Part shown: positions 57,884 to 64,000 of the stretch, in pieces
Layout: the number at the start of each line of letters is the position of its first letter
Position numbering within the stretch: the first letter of the stretch is position 1
Position numbers and translations under genes: made by a program
The notes under the pieces: generated by a model
Told to the model about the DNA's origin: nothing
Seen by the model: only the letters and a program-made list of their open reading frames with translations
Databases searched by the model: none
Assembly: GCF_006149005.1 (NCBI RefSeq)
Contig: NZ_VBSL01000001.1
Coordinates: 806,001-870,000 of the forward strand
Reading direction: 5' to 3'
Length of the DNA stretch: 64,000 nucleotides
From: Larkinella sp. C7
GTDB taxonomy: Bacteria; Bacteroidota; Bacteroidia; Cytophagales; Spirosomataceae

Positions 57884-58933
57884 ATGAAAACCCGATTTAC
57901 CCTTCTTTTCCTCAGTCTTCTCCCCGGGTTTTTAGCGGCCCAAACCACCGGCATAGTCAAATCCGAGTTTATTTACGAAACGGCCCCTTTCCCCTCCTGT
58001 CACGCGTCTACGCTAGCCGAAACCTCGGATGCCATCGTAGCAGCCTGGTTCGGAGGCACCCGTGAACGGCATCCCGATGTCGGCATCTGGTTCAGTCGCA
58101 AAACCGGGTCAGGCTGGACCGCCCCGGTCGAACTGGCCAATGGCATTCAGGCTGAAGGGGCACGGCAACCGACCTGGAATCCGGTTTTGTTCCAAATGCC
58201 GAATGGACCGTTGCTGCTGTTTTATAAAGTTGGCCCCAGCCCGTCGACCTGGTGGGGCATGCAGATGAGTTCGGCTGACGGTGGAAAAACCTGGTCGAAA
58301 CCCACGCGACTCCCCGACGGAATCGTTGGCCCGATTAAAAACAAACCGGTTTTGCTGGCCTCCGGCAAATTACTTTGCCCGTCGAGCAGCGAAGACAACG
58401 GCTGGCGGTTGCATATGGAAAGCAGCACTGATGGCGGAAAAACCTGGCAGAAAACCCCGGCACTCAACGACGGCAAGCAATTCAGTGCCATTCAGCCCAG
58501 CATTCTGTTTCACCCCAACGGCAAATTGCAGTTGCTTTGCCGCAGTAAAAACGGTCGTGTTCTGGAAGCCTGGTCGGAAGATGGCGGGACAAAATGGACG
58601 GAGTTGAAAGCGACTGAATTGCCCAACCCGAATTCCGGGACGGATGCCGTAACGCTCCAGGATGGCCGGCAACTGCTGGTGTATAACCACACGCCCAAAG
58701 GCCGCTCACCGCTTAACGTGGCCGTGTCGCCCGATGGCAAACGCTGGCAGGCTGCGGTGGTGCTCGAAAACGAGCCCGGTGGCGAGTTTTCGTATCCGGC
58801 CGTGATTCAGTCCCGCGACGGACTGGTGCACCTTACCTACACCCATCATCGGAAAAAGATAAAATACGTAGTGCTGGACCCGGCCAAACTGTCGTTGACC
58901 GATATCAAAGAAGGGCAATGGCCAAAACCGTAG
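57884..58933 (+). CDS. Exported exo-alpha-sialidase/BNR-repeat enzyme
   Basis: A 349-residue protein with a signal peptide (FTLLFLSLLPGFLAA). Asp-box motifs of the six-bladed sialidase propeller occur in SSADGGKTWSKP, SSTDGGKTWQKT and SEDGGTKW, and EFIYETAPFPSCHASTL near the start is the typical first strand of these exported members. Family members act on sialic acids or related sugars; some of this subgroup act on other acidic residues. It could work with the GH20 enzyme at 45541. Confidence 0.85.
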   Translation: MKTRFTLLFLSLLPGFLAAQTTGIVKSEFIYETAPFPSCHASTLAETSDAIVAAWFGGTRERHPDVGIWFSRKTGSGWTAPVELANGIQAEGARQPTWNPVLFQMPNGPLLLFYKVGPSPSTWWGMQMSSADGGKTWSKPTRLPDGIVGPIKNKPVLLASGKLLCPSSSEDNGWRLHMESSTDGGKTWQKTPALNDGKQFSAIQPSILFHPNGKLQLLCRSKNGRVLEAWSEDGGTKWTELKATELPNPNSGTDAVTLQDGRQLLVYNHTPKGRSPLNVAVSPDGKRWQAAVVLENEPGGEFSYPAVIQSRDGLVHLTYTHHRKKIKYVVLDPAKLSLTDIKEGQWPKP

Positions 58934-58966
58934 GGATTGGCTTCGAAAGGTTGTTGAAAAACACAA

Positions 58967-59452
58967 TCAGCGCGTGACCTGCTGTTGCTGGATGGTGCTT
59001 TTGAGTCGCTCGATTTCCTGCTGCTGGCTGTCGGCTTTGAAGTAGTAATACAGGCCGGCAATCAGAAAGATCTTGGATAAAACAAACACAATCACAAAAG
59101 CCAGTCGCCAGTATTTGTGGACGCGGATAAACGAGTCGCTCACCTCTACTTCCACGTAGTCAGATTTAGCGGTTCGGGGTTCCGCGTCTTTTTTATCGTC
59201 CGTTTCGGGCTCTCGTTTCCTGATTTCCTGGCCGGGAATGCGCGCCTGGATGAGTTCCCAGGTGCCGGGTGGCGGGGGAACCGAATTTTCGACACAATAC
59301 GTTTCAATCACCACTTCAAGCTCGTTCAAAGCCGAAGACACTTCCGGATAAAGAACCTTCATCTGCTGGACTTCGTGTTGCTCCTCTTCGGACGCTAATC
59401 CCAACAGATAGGCCTCTAAAACTCCACTATCTATGTATTGACGAATTTCCAA
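58967..59452 (-). CDS. Probable anti-sigma factor, RskA-like
   Basis: A 161-residue membrane protein. The N-terminal part (RQYIDSGVLEAYLLGLASEEEQHEVQQM) is like the zinc-free anti-sigma domain of RskA-type proteins. A single helix follows (LAFVIVFVLSKIFLIAGLYYYF, about 117-138) and a short coiled coil ends the protein. It starts 12 bases after the stop of the degenerate sigma factor gene at 59465, as partners usually do. Confidence 0.7.
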   Translation of the reverse strand: MEIRQYIDSGVLEAYLLGLASEEEQHEVQQMKVLYPEVSSALNELEVVIETYCVENSVPPPPGTWELIQARIPGQEIRKREPETDDKKDAEPRTAKSDYVEVEVSDSFIRVHKYWRLAFVIVFVLSKIFLIAGLYYYFKADSQQQEIERLKSTIQQQQVTR

Positions 59453-59464
59453 TTTCCTACGTAA

Positions 59465-59929
59465 TTACGATCGACGAAACACGTGAATAAAATCCCGAAT
59501 GGCTTTTACTAATTCCGGTCTGGAAAGGCCAGACTGCTCGGAAATCGTTTCAAAAGAGTAGCCCTGACGAAAGGATAAGTCAAAAATATACTCCGGTGAA
59601 TAACTGTTATTTACCGAAAATGGTTCCGTGCGGTCGGCTTCCCGTTCTTTCGCCTTATCCTTCAACTCAAGCGCTTTGGCGCGGGCGATTCGGATGACCG
59701 CAATCGCCGGATTAACCGCTGAATTGGCGAAAGCCGGTAAGTGTTCGGCGGAAAAAACCTCCATCAGCGCCTTCTGGGCTAAGGTCGATTGCGGAAGAAT
59801 CTGCAAGATAATCCCATAGGCCAGTGCGCCAAACCGATCGTAGAGCGCTCGTTGATCAACCGGCCGGCGATGATGCCGAAAGGCACCATTTTCTGCTGAT
59901 CGTTCCAGTTCATTCATGCCATACCCCAT
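59465..59929 (-). CDS. Degenerate ECF sigma factor
   Basis: A 154-residue protein from the ATG at 59929 (an ATG at 59917 and a GTG at 59971 are alternatives). Region 2 is recognisable but weak (RALYDRFGALAYGIILQILPQSTLAQKALMEVF), lacking the usual acidic DxxDDxxQD block. Region 4 has a helix-turn-helix (SFRQGYSFETISEQSGLSRPELVKAI). The paired RskA-like gene follows at once. Two possible minus-strand -7 boxes lie at 60036-60043 and 60048-60055. Confidence 0.65.
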   Translation of the reverse strand: MGYGMNELERSAENGAFRHHRRPVDQRALYDRFGALAYGIILQILPQSTLAQKALMEVFSAEHLPAFANSAVNPAIAVIRIARAKALELKDKAKEREADRTEPFSVNNSYSPEYIFDLSFRQGYSFETISEQSGLSRPELVKAIRDFIHVFRRS

Positions 59930-60035
59930 TAGTGAAACAAATTCGAATGATCTCCAGATCGGGTTAGACACGGTTGTCGTTAACCAGCTTCTGATGCAAT
60001 GTATTCTTTGTGTCTCGTTTTCAGCCCGATTCGCA

Positions 60036-60055
60036 CAAAGTTAATGCCAAATTTA
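60036..60055 (-). promoter_or_regulatory. Two -7 boxes for the degenerate sigma gene
   Basis: CAAAGTTA (60036-60043) and CAAATTTA (60048-60055) both read TAnnTTTG on the minus strand, about 110 bases ahead of the sigma-like gene. Confidence 0.35.
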
Positions 60056-60195
60056 AGGTGAAAATGTAGAAAAAAACATAACTATTCCTAAACTTACGAT
60101 CACAAAAAAGGAATCATTTTCTTTCTCTGCCACCGAAAAACCGTTTGGCTCCGTTCCTCTTCCCCGCACGGCCATGCGTTCCGCCCAATTTTCCG

Positions 60196-60203
60196 TATCT
60201 TTG
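60196..60203 (+). promoter_or_regulatory. ileS promoter -7 box
   Basis: TATCTTTG is an exact TAnnTTTG, 27 bases ahead of the GTG start at 60231. It lies downstream of an in-frame ATG at 60174, which rules that ATG out as the start. Confidence 0.6.
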
Positions 60204-60230
60204 CGGTCAATTCCAAATCCCAGTACGATC

Positions 60231-63200
60231 GTGAGTTACAAAGAATATAAGAACCTGAATTATGCGCAGGTTGGCGATGATATATTAGCCTTCTGGAAAG
60301 CCAATCGCGTCTTTGAACAATCCGTCGACACACGCGAAGGCCAGCCTACGTTTACGTTTTACGAAGGGCCGCCCTCGGCGAACGGAAAACCGGGCATTCA
60401 CCACGTGATGGCCCGGGCGATTAAAGATATTTTTTGCCGGTATAAAACCTTGCAGGGCTTTCAGGTCAAACGCAAAGGGGGTTGGGATACCCACGGTTTG
60501 CCCATCGAGTTGCAGGTCGAAAAAGAGCTGGGCATTACGAAAGATCACATCGGCAAGCCCGAATCCGAAGGCGGCATCAGCATCGAGGACTACAACCAGA
60601 AATGCCGGGAAGCCGTGATGAAATTCACGGACTTGTGGAACGACCTGACCGAAAAAATGGGCTACTGGGTCGATCTCGACAATCCGTATGTCACCTACCA
60701 GAGTGAATACATCGAATCCGTCTGGCAGTTACTGAAACGACTGTATGACAAGGGATTACTGTATAAAGGCTATACGATTCAGCCGTATTCGCCGAAGGCC
60801 GGAACCGGTCTGTCGTCGCACGAGCTGAACATGCCCGGCACCTACAAAGACGTGAAAGACACGACGATTGTGGCGATGTTTAAGACCAAACCGTCGAATC
60901 AAACCGTACAGGTCTTTGGCGACCTGCAAGGTTCACAACCTTACATCCTGGCCTGGACCACCACACCCTGGACCCTGCCGGGCAACTCCGCGCTGACCGT
61001 TGGGAAAGACATTGATTATGTGCTGGTCAAGACCTTTAATCCGTATACCTACGAACCGGTGAATGTAGTGCTGGCCAAAGCACTCGTCGGCCGTTGGTTC
61101 AATGAGAAAGCCGAACGGTCGGACCCCCACGACGGCGATTTCGACGGCTTTGCGGTTTCGGACAAAAAACTGGTTCCGTGGACGGTTCTTAAGGAGTTCA
61201 AAGGCTCGGAACTGGCCGGGATCGAATATGAGCAGCTCATGCCTTACGTGACGCCTGAAACGCCCGCTTTCCGCGTCATTCTGGGTGATTTCGTGACGAC
61301 CGAAGATGGTACGGGGGTGGTTCATACTTCACCGACGTTTGGGGCCGATGACTTTCGGGTTGCCCAGCAAAACGGCATTCCGTCCATCATGGTGAAGGAT
61401 GAAAACGGGAAGGAAGTACCGATTGTCGACAAGCACGGGCAGTTTGTGCAGGAAATCGGGGAGTTTGCCGGGCGGTATGTGAAAGAGCAATATTACTCCG
61501 ACGAAGAACAGGAAGCGCCGGAGTTTAAACCGACGGACGTGCTGATTGCCATCAAGTTAAAGACCGAAGGAAAGGCGTTTCACGTCGAAAAATACGAACA
61601 CCCGTACCCGCACTGCTGGCGGACCGACAAACCCATTCTGTATTACCCGCTCGATAGCTGGTTTATCAAAACCACGGCGGTTAAAGACAAACTGGTCGCG
61701 CTGAACAAAACGATCAACTGGAATCCCGAAAGCACCGGAACCGGGCGGTTTGGCAACTGGCTCGAAAACCTGGTGGACTGGAACCTCAGCCGCAGCCGGT
61801 TTTGGGGAACACCCCTGCCGATCTGGCGCAATGAAACCGGCGACGAAATCTGCATCGGTTCGGTCGCCGAACTGAAAGCGGGAGTTGAAAAAGCCGTTGC
61901 GTCGGGCTTGTTGTCGGACGAACAAAAGAGCAAAAACGAAGCCTATCTGCAAAAAATCGAATCCGGCGATTACGACCTTCACCGGCCTTTTGTCGATGAA
62001 TTGTACCTGGTTTCCGAATCTGGTAAAGTGCTGCAACGCGAATCGGATCTGATCGACGTCTGGTTCGATTCGGGTGCGATGCCCTACGCCCAGTGGCATT
62101 ATCCGTTCGAGAACAAGGACGTTTTCGACAAGGCGTATCCCGCCGACTTCATCTCCGAGGGGGTCGATCAGACGCGCGGCTGGTTCTTCACGCTCCACGC
62201 CATTTCCGGGATGCTCGGCACGCTGGATGAAAAAGCCGATTCGTCGGTAGCGTTCAAAAATGTGGTTTCGACCGGTTTGGTGCTGGACAAAAATGGCAAC
62301 AAAATGTCGAAGCGGCTGGGCAACGCCGTCGATCCGTTCACGACGCTGGCGACCTACGGGGCCGATGCCACCCGCTGGTACATGATCACCAACGCCGAGC
62401 CCTGGGATAACCTGAAATTCAACATCGACGGCATTGCCGAAGTGCAACGCCGGTTTTTCGGAACACTCTATAACACCTATTCGTTTTTTGCGCTGTACGC
62501 CAACCTCGACCAGTTCGATTTCGACGGTGCGCGGACGATTCCCGTTGACCAACGCCCGGAGCTAGACCGCTGGATTCTGTCGAAATTGCAGTCGCTGGTG
62601 CTGGAAGTGGAGCAGCAATTCGAGAATTATAACCCCACCAAAGCGGGCCGGGCAGTGCAGGATTTTGTGAACGACCAGCTTTCCAACTGGTACGTGCGGC
62701 TTTCGCGCCGGCGTTTCTGGAATGCGCCCAAAACGTCATCGGGCGAATTAAGCCTGGACACCCGGGCGGCTTACGAAACGCTGCACGAATGTCTGACAAC
62801 GGTTTCCAAACTGATGTCGCCGATCGCGCCGTTCTTCGCCGACTGGCTTTACCGCAACCTGACGAAAGAAACGGATTTGTCGGTTCACCTGACCAATTTC
62901 CCGAAAGCGGAACAAGCCTTAATCGACGGCGACCTGGAAACGTCCATGCAACTCGGGCAGGACATCTGCTCGCTGGTTCACTCGCTGCGGAAAGGGCATA
63001 AAATCAAGGTACGCCAGCCATTGACGAAGGTGCTGATCCCGGTTCTGAACGAAACGACCCGACGGCAGATCGAACACGTTTCACCGATTATTCAGTCGGA
63101 AGTGAACGTGAAAGCCGTTGAGTTCATCGATGATGCGTCCGGTATTCTGAAGAAGAAAATCAAGCCCAACTTCAAAACGCTGGGTCCGAAATTCGGTCCG

Positions 63201-63668
63201 ATGATGAAAGACGTAGCAACGACGATCAACACCATGACCGAAGACGACATCCGCAAACTGGAAGCCGCCGGAAGCATGCAACTGGCCATTGGCGAGATCA
63301 CGATAGCCGACGTCGAGATTCGGACGGAGGACGTTCCGGGCTGGATTGTAGCCACGCAAAACGGTTTAACGGTTGCGCTGGACGTGACGGTTACGCCCGA
63401 GCTGCGCCAGGAAGGCATCGCCCGTGACTTCATCAACCGCATCCAGAACCTGCGGAAAGACCAGAATTTTGAAGTGACGGATAAGATTCGGATCGAACTG
63501 GAGAACAGCCCGACCGAGGTACTAACCAGTGCCATCGAAACCCACAAAGACTACATCTGTCAGGAAGTACAGGCGCTGTCGCTGGAGTTGGTCAACGATC
63601 TGAACGGCAATGCGACGGAAATTGAAATGGATGAATTTCTGCTGCGCGTGAAAGTGGAAGTCGCTTAA
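60231..63668 (+). CDS. ileS: Isoleucyl-tRNA synthetase with GIHH signature
   Basis: An 1145-residue class I synthetase that charges tRNA(Ile). The GTG at 60231 is chosen because a promoter -7 box sits between it and an upstream ATG. The catalytic core has the first signature as GIHH (Gly55-Ile56-His57-His58) where class I enzymes have HxGH, and the second as KMSKR. TTPWTLPGNSAL marks the editing domain. The C-terminus lacks the zinc finger seen in type 1 enzymes, so this is a type 2 (eukaryote-like) IleRS. Published work on IleRS2 enzymes with swapped GxHH links the change to very high mupirocin resistance. Confidence 0.97.
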   Translation: MSYKEYKNLNYAQVGDDILAFWKANRVFEQSVDTREGQPTFTFYEGPPSANGKPGIHHVMARAIKDIFCRYKTLQGFQVKRKGGWDTHGLPIELQVEKELGITKDHIGKPESEGGISIEDYNQKCREAVMKFTDLWNDLTEKMGYWVDLDNPYVTYQSEYIESVWQLLKRLYDKGLLYKGYTIQPYSPKAGTGLSSHELNMPGTYKDVKDTTIVAMFKTKPSNQTVQVFGDLQGSQPYILAWTTTPWTLPGNSALTVGKDIDYVLVKTFNPYTYEPVNVVLAKALVGRWFNEKAERSDPHDGDFDGFAVSDKKLVPWTVLKEFKGSELAGIEYEQLMPYVTPETPAFRVILGDFVTTEDGTGVVHTSPTFGADDFRVAQQNGIPSIMVKDENGKEVPIVDKHGQFVQEIGEFAGRYVKEQYYSDEEQEAPEFKPTDVLIAIKLKTEGKAFHVEKYEHPYPHCWRTDKPILYYPLDSWFIKTTAVKDKLVALNKTINWNPESTGTGRFGNWLENLVDWNLSRSRFWGTPLPIWRNETGDEICIGSVAELKAGVEKAVASGLLSDEQKSKNEAYLQKIESGDYDLHRPFVDELYLVSESGKVLQRESDLIDVWFDSGAMPYAQWHYPFENKDVFDKAYPADFISEGVDQTRGWFFTLHAISGMLGTLDEKADSSVAFKNVVSTGLVLDKNGNKMSKRLGNAVDPFTTLATYGADATRWYMITNAEPWDNLKFNIDGIAEVQRRFFGTLYNTYSFFALYANLDQFDFDGARTIPVDQRPELDRWILSKLQSLVLEVEQQFENYNPTKAGRAVQDFVNDQLSNWYVRLSRRRFWNAPKTSSGELSLDTRAAYETLHECLTTVSKLMSPIAPFFADWLYRNLTKETDLSVHLTNFPKAEQALIDGDLETSMQLGQDICSLVHSLRKGHKIKVRQPLTKVLIPVLNETTRRQIEHVSPIIQSEVNVKAVEFIDDASGILKKKIKPNFKTLGPKFGPMMKDVATTINTMTEDDIRKLEAAGSMQLAIGEITIADVEIRTEDVPGWIVATQNGLTVALDVTVTPELRQEGIARDFINRIQNLRKDQNFEVTDKIRIELENSPTEVLTSAIETHKDYICQEVQALSLELVNDLNGNATEIEMDEFLLRVKVEVA

Positions 63669-63680
63669 CACAGGAATACG

Positions 63681-63710
63681 AATACCCACGGATTCAGGTT
63701 CGTGGGTATT
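63681..63710 (+). terminator. Terminator after ileS
   Basis: AATACCCACG (63681-63690) pairs perfectly with CGTGGGTATT (63701-63710), followed by a T-run. Confidence 0.8.
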
Positions 63711-63722
63711 TTTTTATAAAAA

Positions 63723-63780
63723 AGATGGTGAATCCTCCGGCACATTCCTCTCTACACATGATCCACCATCTATGTGTAGA
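63723..63780. other. Two interleaved stems in the gap after ileS
   Basis: AGATGGTG (63723-63730) is complementary to CACCATCT (63764-63771), and TCTACACAT (63751-63759) to ATGTGTAGA (63772-63780). The stems interlock rather than nest, so they either form a pseudoknot or exclude one another. The segment lies between the ileS terminator and the convergent racemase gene. Confidence 0.5.
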
Positions 63781-63803
63781 AACATCAAAGAAATCGTATT
63801 GTT

Positions 63804-64000
63804 TTAAATAAGACTAAATTCGACCGCTGCCATTGCGTGAAGCGTTGTGGTATCGAACAGCGGTACGTTTGTGTGTTCTGCCTGAACCAGGATGGGAATT
63901 TCAGTACAGCCTAAAATCACCCCTTCCGCGCCCTGCCCGGCGAGTTTCTCGATGATCTCTACAAAGCGGATGCGGGTACTGTCGCTGAAGATGCCTTTGC
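63804..64000 (-). CDS. Aspartate/glutamate racemase family protein (partial)
   Basis: The C-terminal about 65 residues of a racemase, cut by the window edge (the start lies beyond 64000). The segment FVEIIEKLAGQGAEGVILGCTEIPILV carries the second catalytic Cys in GCTE, the hallmark of the Asp/Glu racemase superfamily. The end reads TLHAMAAVEFSLI. Members interconvert D- and L-aspartate or glutamate, or handle related acids. It converges on ileS. Confidence 0.9.
   Translation of the reverse strand, partial: KGIFSDSTRIRFVEIIEKLAGQGAEGVILGCTEIPILVQAEHTNVPLFDTTTLHAMAAVEFSLI

Noticed and set aside
60174-60230. Upstream ATG as the ileS start
   Set aside because: A consensus -7 box (60196-60203) lies inside this stretch, and the translation MRSAQFSV... 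is not part of the synthetase fold. The GTG at 60231 fits better.
61557-62552. A 331-codon open frame antisense to ileS
   Set aside because: It lies wholly within a certain gene and has no recognisable features.
63723-63780. A classical H-type pseudoknot
   Set aside because: With no bases between the two 3' strands and only four between the inner strands, a standard H-type fold is sterically strained; it is described only as interlocked complementarity.
1-64000. tRNA, rRNA or riboswitch genes
   Set aside because: No cloverleaf with a GTTCRA-type T-loop, no rRNA-like stretch and no known riboswitch core was recognised by eye; a covariance-model scan would be decisive.

Overview
The window reads as a chromosomal segment of a member of the Bacteroidota, most likely a Cytophagales/Spirosomaceae-type genome (Spirosoma/Larkinella-like; this placement is inference). 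The evidence is two SusC/SusD pairs, FecI/FecR-type regulators, DUF4974, DUF6134 and DUF4136-type proteins, LytTR two-component systems, a lycopene cyclase, poor Shine-Dalgarno sites, and repeated Bacteroidota -7 promoter boxes of the form TAnnTTTG. No rRNA, tRNA, CRISPR array, transposase or prophage was found.

Layout. 0.1-7.0 kb: a divergent ECF sigma factor, a FecR anti-sigma factor, and a SusC (with an STN signalling domain)/SusD uptake pair. 7.2-12.1 kb: a DUF1080-SGNH fusion and a large PVC-type dehydrogenase/cytochrome c. 12.2-16.1 kb: a TonB-C lipoprotein, a potassium-channel-like protein, a pirin/HxlR divergent pair and a lipase. 16.2-23.0 kb (minus strand): a second PVC-type dehydrogenase, a TIM-barrel isomerase, two SDRs and an MFS organic-acid transporter, which together look like an oxidative sugar/uronate module. 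23.3-26.4 kb: lycopene cyclase, lipoyl synthase and a conserved secreted protein. 26.5-31.5 kb: OsmC, a LytS/LytTR two-component pair interrupted by an AT-rich SdpI-like gene, and a class V aminotransferase. 31.8-38.4 kb: a small secreted protein, an S41 protease, an FKBP isomerase, and atpA-atpG under their own promoter. 38.6-45.5 kb: small zinc-ribbon protein, YceI, DUF4136 lipoprotein, M23 peptidase, orphan LytTR regulator, APC permease, dihaem cytochrome. 45.5-57.0 kb: GH20 hexosaminidase, a DUF6134 protein, and a second SusC/SusD operon with an esterase-like and a CocE/NonD hydrolase. 57.0-64.0 kb: a PIN toxin-antitoxin-like pair, sialidase, a degenerate sigma/anti-sigma pair, ileS, and the end of an aspartate/glutamate racemase gene cut by the window edge.

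How the parts work together. Two outer-membrane uptake systems feed periplasmic hydrolases. The 7-12 and 16-23 kb groups pair haem-linked sugar dehydrogenases with enzymes typical of 3-keto-sugar or uronate handling. Housekeeping genes (atpAG, lipA, ileS) are interspersed.

The most notable observations are these. The isoleucyl-tRNA synthetase carries GIHH in place of the class I HxGH signature. An AT-rich SdpI-like gene is flanked by a 15-bp duplication that includes the start of the neighbouring response-regulator gene. A recurring class of locus-specific intergenic hairpins, several built from 7-bp-periodic units, occupies same-strand gene junctions. A perfect 15-bp inverted repeat lies over the promoter of the PIN pair. 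The SGNH domain lacks its catalytic serine block.
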